Assembly: GCA_027492485.1 (NCBI GenBank)
Contig: JAPUER010000069.1
Location: 76,855 to 140,854 of the forward strand
Reading direction: 5' to 3'
Length of the DNA: 64,000 bases
DNA from: Betaproteobacteria bacterium
GTDB taxonomy: Bacteria; Pseudomonadota; Gammaproteobacteria; Burkholderiales; Casimicrobiaceae
Position 1 is the first letter of the stretch. Each line of letters opens with the position of its first letter. Made by a program: the position numbers and the translations under genes. Below, piece after piece: positions 1-13,900 of the stretch. Under the pieces are notes generated by a model. The model was given only the letters and a program-made list of their open reading frames with translations. It searched no databases and was not told the origin of the DNA.

Positions 1-24
1 CAACACCACCCTCCCGGCGCCTCG

Positions 25-51
25 CCCCCCCCCCCCCCCCCCTCCCCCCCC
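25..51. repeat. Poly-C tract (C18-T-C8)
   Basis: Eighteen consecutive C residues (25-42), one T and eight more C residues (44-51) lie just downstream of the proB stop. A run this long is rare in bacterial chromosomes. It could be a slippage-prone simple repeat or an artefact at an assembly edge, since it sits at the very start of the window. No gene was recognised in bases 1-90. Confidence 0.7.
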
Positions 52-90
52 GTTGTGGCCGCGCCTTGCCGCGACTACGTGGGAACGGTT

Positions 91-3960
<3,870 letters not shown>

Positions 3961-4002
3961 GGGCGGGGCGGGAAGCGGGAAGGTCGGGGCGAGTCAAACA
4001 AA

Positions 4003-4025
4003 AAAGGCAGCGCCAGGCTGCCTTT
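4003..4025 (-). terminator. Rho-independent terminator of rpmE2
   Basis: On the minus strand a 9-bp perfect stem (AAAGGCAGC / GCTGCCTTT) with a 5-nt loop is followed by further T residues and TGTTTG. It lies 52 nt past the rpmE2 stop and before the glycosyltransferase start, so it should separate rpmE2 from the obgE operon. Confidence 0.85.
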
Positions 4026-4076
4026 CTTGGACCGACCCGGGCCGCTGGCGGTTCGGGTCGCTTTGCAGGGCGCTGA

Positions 4077-4331
4077 CTAGGCCGTTTTCCTGGCGTATTT
4101 CTTGTTGAAGCGTTCGACGCGACCGGCGGTGTCGAGAATACGCTGCTGCTTGCCGGTGTAGAACGGGTGCGAGGCGCTGGAGATTTCAAGAATGACCAGC
4201 GGGTATTCCTTGCCGTCGTCCATGGTGATCTTGCGGTTAGTGCTCAGCGTGGAACGGGTGATCCATTTCACATTGGCGGCGGTGTCGTGGAAGACGACTT
4301 CGCGATATTCGGGGTGAATTCCGGCTTTCAT
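4077..4331 (-). CDS. rpmE2: 50S ribosomal protein L31 type B
   Basis: An 84-residue ribosomal protein starting [16 protein letters not shown] and containing [11 protein letters not shown], typical of L31. It lacks the CxxC zinc-binding cysteines of type A L31 and is therefore the zinc-independent type B form. In many bacteria type B L31 is induced on zinc limitation by loss of Zur repression. No Zur box was recognised upstream. A terminator hairpin follows, so the gene is probably monocistronic. The divergent upstream space, shared with htpX, holds a copy of the 60-nt palindromic element described below. Confidence 0.95.
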   Translation of the reverse strand: MKAGIHPEYREVVFHDTAANVKWITRSTLSTNRKITMDDGKEYPLVILEISSASHPFYTGKQQRILDTAGRVERFNKKYARKTA

Positions 4332-4901
4332 GGTTTTCCTTCAAGTTTCACGGCGCCCCGGGCGTTGGCGACTTGGTGTGCCTGCGACCGGGATACGTGA
4401 CGGGCCTTGCTTGCGCATCCGTTTGCCGGATCCGCGCGCTGACTGGCCAGTTGGTGGGCTGTAGAAGCAGCAAAGCCTGAAATTATGGCGAAAAACAAGC
4501 AGTTAGGCAAGCGGACGCAGGCAGAACCTGCACTATCGCCGGGCTTGCGGTCTTTCGCGGCCAACAACTTTCATCGTTAATCGGCATGTAACGATTATTC
4601 GATAAGGGTTGCAGCGATGAAAAAGGTAAAAAAATACGAAAGTCGACTTTTGACATTTCTTGTCTATTAGCCCTTTGCCAATGGCGTTTTCGTGAAAAAG
4701 GTGATAACCCGTGCGCGTTATGTTCGCCGCTGAGACGAGCCGGGTCGTCGCCGACGGGTTTCCACGGTATTGAACTTCGCGCTATCGTTCGTATATCGTC
4801 GGTGTGCGAACAGGCCGGCAACGCTGGCGGGTCCGCTTGCAGCGGGTACGCCGGATGCCCCGGTGGTCCCGATTGTCCCGAGCAATAGCAAGGAAGTGCG
4901 C
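4332..4901. other. 570-bp intergenic region between rpmE2 and htpX
   Basis: No convincing gene lies in this divergent promoter region. It becomes strikingly AT-rich from about 4480 to 4700 in an otherwise GC-rich window, and that part contains a 60-nt element pair (4577-4702). A 17-codon ATG reading frame (from 4617, beginning ATGAAAAAGG) runs through the element, but nothing shows it is translated. An AAGGAAG ribosome-binding site for htpX sits at the right end. Confidence 0.7.
4577..4702. repeat. 60-nt palindromic element, copy D
   Basis: The right arm (4643-4702, read on minus) fits the ungapped 60-nt motif: CTTT at positions 3-6, GGGC at 30-33 and CAAAAGTCGA at 51-60. The left arm (4577-4646, plus) is a divergent inverted partner with a roughly 10-nt insertion, and it shares TGTAACG and ATTCGATAAGGG with copy E. 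The arms meet at TCGA (4643-4646). The copy lies between divergent rpmE2 and htpX. Confidence 0.75.
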
Positions 4902-5768
4902 ATGAAACGAATTCTTCTCTTCGTCCTGACCAACGTCGCAGTGGTTGCGGTTCTTGGTCTGGTGTCGAGCATTTTTGGCCTGAACAGGTTCCTCGGCCGT
5001 AGTGGGCTGGATCTTGGCGCTCTGCTTGGTTTTGCGCTGGTGATGGGCTTTACCGGTGCCATCTTCTCGCTGCTGATCAGCAAGCTGATCGCCAAGTGGA
5101 CAATGGGCGTCGAGATCATCAACGATTCGCCGGACCCGACGCATCAGTGGCTGGTGCAGACCGTGCGCCGGTTTGCCGACAAGGCGGGCATCGGCATGCC
5201 CGAGGTCGGCATCTACGAGGGCGAGGCAAACGCGTTCGCCACCGGGGCATTCAAGAATTCGGCGCTGGTTGCGGTATCGACCGGCTTGCTGCAGGGCATG
5301 AACCGCGAAGAAGTCGAGGCAGTGATCGGCCACGAGATCGCTCACGTGACCAACGGCGACATGGTCACCATGACGCTGATTCAGGGCGTGATGAATACCT
5401 TCGTGATCTTCCTGTCGCGCGTCATCGGCTACTTCGTCGACCGCGTGATCCTGCGCAACGAACGCGACGGCGTTGGCATCGGCTACACCATTTCGGTGTT
5501 CGTCCTTGACATCGCGCTCGGCTTTCTCGCCCACATCATCGTCGCCTGGTTCTCGCGGCAGCGTGAATTCCGCGCCGACGCCGGCTCGGCCGACCTGATG
5601 GGCTCCACGCAGCCGATGCAGCATGCGCTGGCCCGCCTCGGCGGCCTGCACCCGGGCGATCTGCCCGGCCCGGTGAAGGCGCTGGGCATCGGTGGCAGCA
5701 TGGGCGCGCTGTTCTCGACGCACCCGCCGATCGAAGATCGCATTCGCGCGCTGCAGGAACGCCGCTGA
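4902..5768 (+). CDS. htpX: Membrane zinc metalloprotease HtpX
   Basis: HtpX is an inner-membrane M48 endopeptidase that degrades misfolded membrane proteins alongside FtsH. The 288-residue product has two N-terminal hydrophobic segments (about 4-24 and 38-60), the zinc motif HEIAH (144-148), two further membrane spans and a distal zinc-ligand region REFRADAGS. Length matches E. coli HtpX (293). The ATG at 4902 was chosen over an upstream in-frame ATG because it follows AAGGAAG at good spacing and begins the family-typical [12 protein letters not shown] rho-independent hairpin follows the stop. In E. coli htpX is induced by CpxR. No such box was recognised here. Confidence 0.96.
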   Translation: MKRILLFVLTNVAVVAVLGLVSSIFGLNRFLGRSGLDLGALLGFALVMGFTGAIFSLLISKLIAKWTMGVEIINDSPDPTHQWLVQTVRRFADKAGIGMPEVGIYEGEANAFATGAFKNSALVAVSTGLLQGMNREEVEAVIGHEIAHVTNGDMVTMTLIQGVMNTFVIFLSRVIGYFVDRVILRNERDGVGIGYTISVFVLDIALGFLAHIIVAWFSRQREFRADAGSADLMGSTQPMQHALARLGGLHPGDLPGPVKALGIGGSMGALFSTHPPIEDRIRALQERR

Positions 5769-5795
5769 GCATTGCGCCCACGTTGGCATGAAGGC

Positions 5796-5825
5796 AAGGC
5801 CCCGAGCGGGCCTTGTTCTTTTTCG
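5796..5825 (+). terminator. Rho-independent terminator of htpX
   Basis: A 7-bp stem (AAGGCCC / GGGCCTT) with a 5-nt loop is followed by GTTCTTTTTC, 28 nt after the htpX stop. Confidence 0.8.
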
Positions 5826-5944
5826 GGTTGCTCGGACGAGCGCCGGATCGCGCTGGCAACGGTGAGTTTTCGGCGATGGGATAATGCCGCGGCTTCGCGG
5901 GCTTGCCGCGGCGGCGCACCCGATTCACCACCGTCTCCTATCCC

Positions 5945-7996
5945 ATGCACTTTTACGCGGTTGTCGCGCTGTCGGCGTTTTTGTTGTTTCTGGTGCAACC
6001 GCTCATCGCCAAGCAGATTCTGCCGTGGTTCGGCGGCAGCTCGGCGGTGTGGACCACCTGCATGCTGTTTTTCCAGGGCGCGCTGTTGCTCGGCTACGCG
6101 TATGCCGACTTTGCGCCGCGCAAACTCGGGCCGAAGCGGCAGCCGCAAGTGCATATCGCGGTTGCGCTGATCGCCTTGCTGGCGCTGCCGATCCTGGCGC
6201 CCGAAAGCTGGAAGCCGGACGGTGGCGAGGAGCCGATTTCGCGCATCCTTATGCTGCTGGCGGTGACCATCGGCCTTCCCTACGTGCTGCTGTCGACTAC
6301 CAGTCCGTTGATCCAGAGTTATTTCGCCCGGCTGCAACCGGGACGGGATCCGTACCGGCTGTTTGCCCTGTCCAACGCGGCCTCGCTGGCGGCGCTGGTG
6401 GCCTACCCGGCGGTGATCGAGCCTTACGTCGGCACCCGCATGCAGGCGTGGGGCTGGTCGGCACTGTTCGCGCTGTTCGTGCTGACGCTGGCGGCGCTGG
6501 CGTGGCGGGTGAGCCGTGCGCAGGAGCCGTCTACGGCAATGGCCGATTCGTCATCCGGCGCCACGACCTCCGGCACTGGCGCGCCGCCCGCGATGCGGAC
6601 ACAACTGCGCTGGGTCGCACTGTCGGCAGCGGGTTCGATGCTGCTGCTCGCCGTCTCCAACCACATCACGCAAAACGTTGCCAGCGTGCCGCTGCTGTGG
6701 ATCCTGCCGCTGACGCTGTACCTGCTGACGTTCATCCTGACCTTCGACGGCACCGGCTGGTACCGGCGAAGCGGCTACGCCGGCCCTTTCTTCGTTCTGG
6801 TCGGCGGCATGTGTTTTCTGCTGTTGAGCAAGGACTTCCAGTTCGACCTGATCGTGCAGACCAGCGTCTTCTGCATCGGGCTGTTTGTGGTCTGCATGGT
6901 CTGCCACGGCGAACTGGTACTGGCCAAGCCGGCGCCGGGGCATCTGACCCGCTTTTACCTGCTCATATCGATCGGCGGCGCGCTCGGCGCGCTGACGGTG
7001 AGCGTGCTGGCGCCGTTGCTGTTTGCGACCTATGTGGAAACGGCGCTCGCGCTGCTGGTGGCTGCGCTGCTGTTTGTCCCTGTGGCGCGGGCGGTGCATC
7101 CGTTGCTGCAATGGCTTGCGGTCGCCTTGGCAATTGGCGTGCTGGCAACGGCGGGCTGGTACGTGAAGGAAGAACACAAGAACGCAGTGGAAGTGACCCG
7201 CAATTTCTACGGCGTCCTGAAAGTGAAGTCCTATGACGAGCCCGGCAGCGACAGCTATCTCGTGCGGCTGGTGCACGGCGCCATCCTGCATGGCGAGCAA
7301 TATCCAAGCGAGAAATGGCGCCGCGAACCGACGACCTACTACACCCCGACCTCCGGCTTTGGGCGCGCCGTCAACCTGCAACGGGAGAACGCGCCGCTGA
7401 CGCACAACACGCAGCGCATCGGCATGATTGGCCTGGGGGTGGGCACGGTGGCGGCGTGGTGCCGCGCCGGCGACATTTGCCGCATCTACGAAATCAACGC
7501 CGAAGTCGAGCGCCTGGCGCGCAAGCACTTTACCTATCTGGCCGACAGCAAGGGCAAGGTGGCGGTGATCATGGGCGACGCCCGTTTGTCGCTGGAGCGC
7601 GAGGCCGGCAACCAGTTCACGGTGCTCGCCGTCGATGCCTTTTCCGGCGACTCAATCCCGATGCACCTCATCACCCAGGAGGCGGTTCGCGTCTTCATGA
7701 ACCAGGTGTCGAGCAACGGCATCGTGGCCTATCACGTGTCGAACCGCTTTCTCGATCTGCCGCCGGTGCTGGCGGAAATCGCGGCGAAGGAGAACCTCGC
7801 TGGCGTGGTCGTCGAAGACCCGGCGCAGACCGACAACGCGCTGCATTCGTCGAGCACCTGGGTGCTGCTGGCGCGCAAGTCGGAAACGCTCGCTGGCATC
7901 GGCGAGGCCGGCAAACCGCTGGAGCGCAAACCCGGTGCGCCGCTGTGGACCGACGACTTCAACAACCTGCTGTCGGTGGTGAAGTGGAAGCACTGA
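5945..7996 (+). CDS. Membrane-fused spermidine-synthase-like protein
   Basis: A 683-residue protein with two parts. The first 420 or so residues hold about ten hydrophobic segments, as in fused MFS/spermidine synthase family proteins. The C-terminal part carries a Rossmann methyltransferase-like fold, with GLGVGTVAA near residue 495, an acidic YEINAEVE, MGDARLSLE and AVDAFSGDSIP. That pattern resembles SAM or decarboxylated-SAM binding proteins of the spermidine synthase superfamily. The substrate is unknown, and polyamine synthesis is not assured for these fused proteins. The ATG at 5945 starts directly with the first membrane segment. No good ribosome-binding site precedes it. Confidence 0.8.
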   Translation: MHFYAVVALSAFLLFLVQPLIAKQILPWFGGSSAVWTTCMLFFQGALLLGYAYADFAPRKLGPKRQPQVHIAVALIALLALPILAPESWKPDGGEEPISRILMLLAVTIGLPYVLLSTTSPLIQSYFARLQPGRDPYRLFALSNAASLAALVAYPAVIEPYVGTRMQAWGWSALFALFVLTLAALAWRVSRAQEPSTAMADSSSGATTSGTGAPPAMRTQLRWVALSAAGSMLLLAVSNHITQNVASVPLLWILPLTLYLLTFILTFDGTGWYRRSGYAGPFFVLVGGMCFLLLSKDFQFDLIVQTSVFCIGLFVVCMVCHGELVLAKPAPGHLTRFYLLISIGGALGALTVSVLAPLLFATYVETALALLVAALLFVPVARAVHPLLQWLAVALAIGVLATAGWYVKEEHKNAVEVTRNFYGVLKVKSYDEPGSDSYLVRLVHGAILHGEQYPSEKWRREPTTYYTPTSGFGRAVNLQRENAPLTHNTQRIGMIGLGVGTVAAWCRAGDICRIYEINAEVERLARKHFTYLADSKGKVAVIMGDARLSLEREAGNQFTVLAVDAFSGDSIPMHLITQEAVRVFMNQVSSNGIVAYHVSNRFLDLPPVLAEIAAKENLAGVVVEDPAQTDNALHSSSTWVLLARKSETLAGIGEAGKPLERKPGAPLWTDDFNNLLSVVKWKH

Positions 7997-8028
7997 CCGC
8001 CTGACGCTGCGCCGATGCGGCGGACAGG

Positions 8029-8757
8029 CTATGCCGTGTGCGCCGTCGCCCCCAGTGCGGCGTCGAGCGCGGCGCGCTCGTCGAACACGAAGCAATCGCC
8101 GCGATAGTGGTCGCGGCCGACCTGCTCGAAGTAGCGCAGGATGCCGCCTTCCAGTTGATAGACGTCGCCGGCACCCAGCGAGCGCAGGTATGGCGCCGCC
8201 TTTTCGCAGCGGATGCCGCCGGTGCAGAAGCTGACCACGGTCCGGCCCTGCAGCTCGCCGATGCGATCGCGCGCCATATGGCCGAATTCGGTGAAATTGC
8301 GGTTGCCCCAGAAGAGTGCGTTGGCGAACGTCCCTTTGGCGACTTCGACGTCGTTGCGGGTATCGAGCAGCACGATCCGCTCGCCGGCATCCAGCCGTCG
8401 CTTGAGTTCGGCCGGCGGCATGAATGGCGCGGGGTTGTTGACCGGATCGACGCCATTCTGGCGGAAGGTAACGATCTCGCGCTTCAGCTTGATTTTCATC
8501 CGCTTGAACGGAACTGCGTCGCTCCAGCTTTCCTTGAGATCGAGCCCGGCGAAGCGCGGGTCATCGTCCAGCGCCGCCATGAAGCTGCGCACAGCAGTTT
8601 CGGCGCCAGCGAGAAACAGATTAATCCCTTCATGGGCGAGCAGGATGGTGCCTTTGAGCCCGAGCGTTCTGGCGCGTGGAAGCCACGCGGCTTTCAGTGC
8701 TGCCGGGTCGTCGATGGCGACGAAGCGATAAGTGGCGATATTCAGAATTTGCGACAT
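8029..8757 (-). CDS. trhO: tRNA uridine(34) hydroxylase, rhodanese family (TrhO/YceA)
   Basis: TrhO family proteins make 5-hydroxyuridine at tRNA position 34 in an oxygen-dependent reaction. The 242-residue protein has an N-terminal ferredoxin-like domain (MSQILNIATYRFVAIDD) and a rhodanese domain with the active-site loop CTGGIRCEK near residues 173-181. It lacks the C-terminal extension of E. coli TrhO (350 residues), and shorter forms are frequent in betaproteobacteria. It is convergent with the spermidine-synthase-like gene, leaving 32 nt between the stops. Confidence 0.88.
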   Translation of the reverse strand: MSQILNIATYRFVAIDDPAALKAAWLPRARTLGLKGTILLAHEGINLFLAGAETAVRSFMAALDDDPRFAGLDLKESWSDAVPFKRMKIKLKREIVTFRQNGVDPVNNPAPFMPPAELKRRLDAGERIVLLDTRNDVEVAKGTFANALFWGNRNFTEFGHMARDRIGELQGRTVVSFCTGGIRCEKAAPYLRSLGAGDVYQLEGGILRYFEQVGRDHYRGDCFVFDERAALDAALGATAHTA

Positions 8758-8881
8758 GGCGCAATTTTAGGCCGCAACGACTGGGCGATAATTGTCTTTC
8801 GTACACCCGAAAAGACCGGCGCCGGCGGCGGGCTGGTATCGCGAACGGGCGTCGAAATTCAGCAAGGACAGGGAGGACGTC

Positions 8882-9580
8882 ATGAACGGGCAATGGGTCG
8901 ACATCAAGGCGGACGACGGCGGCAGTTTCGGCGCCTATCTCTCCACACCGCCGAAAGGCATGGGGCCGGGCCTCGTTCTTGTCCAGGAAATCTGGGGGGT
9001 GAACGAGCACATTCGCGCGGTTGCCGACCAGTATGCGATGGACGGTTTCACCGTCTTTGCGCCGGACATCTTCTGGCGGCAACAGCCCCGGGTCGACCTC
9101 GACTACAACGACGTCGATACGCCGAAGGCGTTTGCCTACATGACGGCGCTGGATGCTGCCAGCGCGGCCAAAGATCTGATCGCTACCGCCACCGCCTTGC
9201 GCGCGCACGCGGCCTGTAGCGGACGCGTGGCCAGCCTTGGCTTTTGCATGGGCGGTCGCCTGTCGTTCGTCTGCGCAGCAGAGGGCGCGGTGGACGCAGC
9301 TGTGTGCTACTACGGTGGCGGCATCCACAACATGCTCGACCGCGTACCGTCGATCAAGGTGCCCATGCTGCTGCATTTCGCCGAGAAGGACGGCTACATA
9401 CCGATGTCCGCGGTGGAATCGGTGAAGGCTGCTTTCGCCGGTCGCGACAACGTTCATATCGACGTTTATGGCGGCGTCGATCACGGCTTCAATTGCTGGG
9501 GACGCCCGATGTACAACCAGAAGGCCGCGGCGCTGGCGCACGGTCGCTCGCTGGCGTTTCTTTCCGGCACCATCTGCTGA
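8882..9580 (+). CDS. Dienelactone hydrolase family protein
   Basis: A 232-residue alpha/beta hydrolase of the carboxymethylenebutenolidase family. The triad is visible: a nucleophilic Cys in GFCMGGR (about residue 121), an Asp in EKDGYIP and a His in DHGFN (about 201). The Glu of VQEIWG, which primes the cysteine in the family, is present. The classic role is hydrolysis of dienelactone to maleylacetate in chlorocatechol breakdown, but no such pathway genes are nearby, so the substrate stays open. The ATG at 8882 follows AGGGAGG. An upstream in-frame start is less likely. Confidence 0.88.
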   Translation: MNGQWVDIKADDGGSFGAYLSTPPKGMGPGLVLVQEIWGVNEHIRAVADQYAMDGFTVFAPDIFWRQQPRVDLDYNDVDTPKAFAYMTALDAASAAKDLIATATALRAHAACSGRVASLGFCMGGRLSFVCAAEGAVDAAVCYYGGGIHNMLDRVPSIKVPMLLHFAEKDGYIPMSAVESVKAAFAGRDNVHIDVYGGVDHGFNCWGRPMYNQKAAALAHGRSLAFLSGTIC

Positions 9581-9666
9581 GCGCAGGGCGATCTCGATCC
9601 GGCGGCAAAATAGCCCCCGGGCTGCGCCCGATACACCGACAACAAACATATTCCGAGGGAGAGCCG

Positions 9667-10803
9667 ATGACCTACGCTGCCATTACCGGTTGGGGCAAAT
9701 GCATGCCGCCCGCTGTGCTCAATAATGCGGACCTTGCGACGTTCCTGGAGACCGACGACGAGTGGATTACCTCGCGCACCGGGATGAAGGAGCGGCGCAT
9801 CTCGCACGTCAACGCGATCGAGCTGGCCTATGTGGCCTCGATGCGTGCGCTGGCCTGCGCCGGCCTGAAGGCGTCCGACATCGATCTCATCGTCTACGGG
9901 TCGTGCAGTTACGACGAGATGGTGCCGAATACGGCGTCCGGGTTGCAGTACAAGCTGGGTGCCGGCAATGCGGCATCGATGGACGTCAACACCGCCTGCA
10001 CGTCGTTTCTGTACAGTTGGTCGACAGCCAACGCGATGATCCGTACCGGCGTGGTCAAGCGTGCGCTGGTGGTGGGCGTCGAGCTGATTTCGCGCTACAT
10101 GGACTGGGACAATCGCGGCGTTGCGGTGCTGTTCGGCGACGGTTGTGCCGCGATAGTTATCGAGGCGACCGAGGAGCGGACGGGTTTGCTCGGCGAAACG
10201 CTCGGCTGCATTGCCGATTCCCGCGGCATTCTGCGCATCGGCGGCTATGGCGCCACCTACGCCAACGCCAACGTCACCTTTGGCGACATGTCATGGATTT
10301 TCGACGGACCGCAGATATTCAAGAAAGCCGTGCAGGGCATGACCGATGCCAGCGCCAAAACGCTGGCGAAGGTTGGCGTGACGGCGGAGCAGGTTGATCT
10401 GGTGGTGCCGCATCAGGCCAATTCGCGCATCATCGAAGCAGTCGCCAAGTACGCCGGCATTCCGATGAGCAAGGTGCATCTGACCGTGCAGAAGTACGGC
10501 AACATGAGCGCTGCGACCGTGCCGGTCGCCATGGTCGAGGCGCTGGAAGAGGGGCGCCTGACGCCGCATGCGAAGTTGCTGATGCCGGCATTCGGCGCGG
10601 GGCTGACCGTGTGCTCGCATTACGCCGAATGGGGCGAGCGCACGACGCCGAAAGACGTGTCGGACGTCGAACTCGAACCGTGCAACAAGACGGCACTGGA
10701 AATGGTGCTGGCAATGCGCGGGGTCAAGGACATTCGGGGACGCAGCGCCGCCGGTCTCGCCGCAGCCTACGTGGTGGACCAGAAACCCTACGGCACGCAG
10801 TAG
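9667..10803 (+). CDS. FabH-like beta-ketoacyl-ACP synthase III
   Basis: A thiolase-fold condensing enzyme of 378 residues. The Cys-His-Asn triad is visible: Cys111 in NTACTSF, His near 248 in VPHQANSR and Asn near 279 in KYGNMS. FabH enzymes condense acetyl-CoA with malonyl-ACP to start fatty acid synthesis, while homologues make other acyl chains. The protein is about 50 residues longer than E. coli FabH (317) because of a C-terminal extension after AFGAGLTVCSHYAEW. No fab genes adjoin it, so a specialised role is as likely as housekeeping. A GAGGGAGAGCCG ribosome-binding site precedes the ATG at 9667. The dienelactone hydrolase lies 86 nt upstream in the same direction. Confidence 0.88.
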   Translation: MTYAAITGWGKCMPPAVLNNADLATFLETDDEWITSRTGMKERRISHVNAIELAYVASMRALACAGLKASDIDLIVYGSCSYDEMVPNTASGLQYKLGAGNAASMDVNTACTSFLYSWSTANAMIRTGVVKRALVVGVELISRYMDWDNRGVAVLFGDGCAAIVIEATEERTGLLGETLGCIADSRGILRIGGYGATYANANVTFGDMSWIFDGPQIFKKAVQGMTDASAKTLAKVGVTAEQVDLVVPHQANSRIIEAVAKYAGIPMSKVHLTVQKYGNMSAATVPVAMVEALEEGRLTPHAKLLMPAFGAGLTVCSHYAEWGERTTPKDVSDVELEPCNKTALEMVLAMRGVKDIRGRSAAGLAAAYVVDQKPYGTQ

Positions 10804-10956
10804 TCCCGGCGTCGCTTGACTTCACGTGCGCAGCGCGGCGCGGTGAGGTCGATTGCGATGTCGCCAGCCGTTCCGCGCCGCAGTGGGCAGCCAGTCACAA
10901 AATTACGGCAACTGACGGCGCGCCGCTGAGATAACTCTCCGGCGCGCCGGGCTTGG

Positions 10957-13900
10957 TCAATGCCGGCGATGCCTGCCCACGTACCACCCTGCCGACAACA
11001 CCAGCAGCGCCAGCAACACAAGCGAGATGTAGTCCAGCGCCGGTATAGCAAGGACGCCGAACGCGGCTGTCACCGTACATGCGGCGGTGATTGGCCCGGT
11101 GGTGTACGTGCTGCCGGTGCCGGCTACTCCACCGCAGCCTGAAACCGACACGATGTAGGCTCCGGAGGACGGCGTGACTGTACATGTCGTCGTGTTGCCA
11201 AGCGTGACCGGGCTGACGCAGGTGATCGTACCGTTCCCCGTACTCACGGCGCCGGTGACCACGAAGGTATTGAGCGCGAATGTCGCGGTCACCGTACAGG
11301 CCGCCGTGACGGCCCCCGTTGTGTACGGGCTGCTTGACGAGGCGACGCCGCCGCAACCAGCGATGGTCGACAGCACATAGCCGGCGTTGGCAGTCGCAGT
11401 GCAGCTCGTGGTGCTGCCATGCGCCACCGGACTTGTACAGTTCACTGTGCCGCCGGCGAGCGGACTGGCGACGCTGGTCACCGCGTATGTGATGGTGTCC
11501 ACTGCGGTCGTCGCCGTTGCGCTGTTGTTGCCTGCGACCGGGTCAGCGGTGGTTGCCGAGATTGACGCGGTCGCCGACAGCATGCCGCCGGAGGCCGGAA
11601 TCACATTGGCAACCACGGTGATGACCACTGGCGACGCAGACACGTTGAAACCACTGGTAAAGCTGCAGTTGACGGTTCCGGTTGCACCGACGGCGGGCGC
11701 GGTGCAACTGATGCCAGCGGGCGCATTCACCGATACGAATGTGGAGTTGCTATTCAGCGGGAAGCTGAGCGCAACGCCGGAGGCGTTACTGGGCCCGGCA
11801 TTCGTCGCAGTGATCGTGTAGGTCAAATTGCTGCCGCTGGTCACCGGATCGGGTGTGTCGATGATGGAGACCCCGAGATTTGCCTGCGCCGTCAACGTGT
11901 CGCTGTCGGTGGCACTGTTGTTGCCGGGTGCCGGATCGGTGACACCAGCCGGTGCGGCGACGGTGGCTGTGTTGCTGAGCGTACCACTTGCCGCCACATT
12001 GATGCTCGCTGTTACTGTGTAGGTAACGCTGCCACCAGCCGGTAAATTGACGGTGTCTGCGATGTTGCCGCTGCCTGCTGCGGTGCAAGTGCCGCCGCCG
12101 GCGCCAACGCAGGTCCAGGAGCCCGTCAGCACTCCCGGCAATGTGTCGGCAACCGTAGCGCCCGGCGCATTGCTGGGACCGGCGTTACTGGCGGTGATGG
12201 TGTAGGTGACGGACCCGCCCGGTACCGCCGTCGTGACGCCGTCAGTCTTGGTGATCGCGAGATCCGCCTGCGGTGTAAGCGTGTCGGTATCGGTGGCCGA
12301 ATTGTTGGCCGGATTGGGATCGCTAATTGTGCTGCTGACGGTCGCGGTATTCGACAGCGTGCCGGTCGCCGACGCGCTGATTGCGGCCGAGGCGGTATAG
12401 GTCACACTGCCACCGACCGGAAGATTTACCGTATCGTTGATGTTGCCGCTGCCGGATGACGTACAGGTACCGCCGCCCGCGCCGACACAAGTCCAAGTCG
12501 CGGTCAATATTGCCGGGAAGGTGTCGGCAACGGTGGCACCGGTGACAGCATCCGGTCCGGCATTGCTCGCAGTGATGGTGTAAGTCACCGATCCGCCCGG
12601 CGTGGCGGTCGTTACGCCATCGGTCTTGGTGATGGACAAATCCGCAAAGAGCTGGCGACACGCAGTGACCGACACGTCGTCAATCGCAACGCCGCCCAAG
12701 TTTACGGTGTTGTCGCTATCCATGTGGAAGCGAATCTCGGTGTTCTGGCCCGCCAGGGCGTCGGCCCGTGCGGACATCTTCGCCCAACCTGCCGAGGCGG
12801 GGATATTGACGACCGGGTTTCCTGGCGCGTCTGTCATGGTGGCGTCATACCATTCGAACACGCGAGCGGGTGTGGCGCCGCCGACTTGCTGGAAGTCTAC
12901 AAAGTAGTGGTCGAAGGCAGCACTCTCCATTTGATACCGATGTGCCCAGTTCACCGTAATTGGCGCGACCAGACCGGCGAGGTTGATCGGCGGCGACAGC
13001 AAGTCCTGTGATGTATTGATGTTGTATGGCCCCGTCAGATTGGTTTTCCAGCAACTGGTGCCCGACATGCATGTCGTGAAGTCGGCGACCGGATTCCCAG
13101 TGTTGGTTGCCACCGTCGCCGGTAATCCGAGTGCCCACTGATCGCCGGTGCCACTATGCGTGAAACCAGCCGCGCCGCTTTCGAAATCGGTAGCGAAGAC
13201 AGTAGTCTGGGCATACCCAGCAGGACAAACGGGCGGGGGTGGCGGTTCGCAAATTTCCAGCGACCAGCTGGTGAGAGTGCCACCGTTCGCACCAGCGGTA
13301 TCGTCGCGAAGATCAAGGGTCCACGTGCCGCCGCCGTTCTCGCCCTTGAACCAGCTCAGCCGGTACGCTACCTCCGGCGCCAGACGCAAGCCCTTCAATG
13401 CGGTAAAGAAAGGGGGGATTGCGGCGTCATCGTCGAATACCACATCCATTTGCGATTGACCGCCTGTCGCGCTAGCGCCAATATCGCTGAAAATGCCGTT
13501 GTCATTGCCTGCGGGTGACCGCAGATGTACATCCAAATCCTGCATTAACGCATGGTTCAACTGGATCCCGACCGTCAAATGCTCGATGATCGGATTGCCG
13601 GGTACCGTAATGGTGGAGCTGGTCAGTCCGTTTCCCGGGCCGAGCGTCTGAGGAACGTTGGTGCTGGTGTAGGTGGTACAGGCACCGCCACCCGATGGCC
13701 GCGGGAAGACGGTTACGTTCAGGTGATAGGTCGCGGTCGGGCCGCCGACTGCAGCACTGGAACTGTCCACGAACGCGAAGTACGTTCCGGCATCCTTCAC
13801 GGTAATTGCCATCATCTCGGAGGGTATGTTGGGATTGGGGGCGACATCTCCGGTACCAGCATCGTCGGCCGGAAGAATCTGATTGCTGGCGTCGCCAAAT

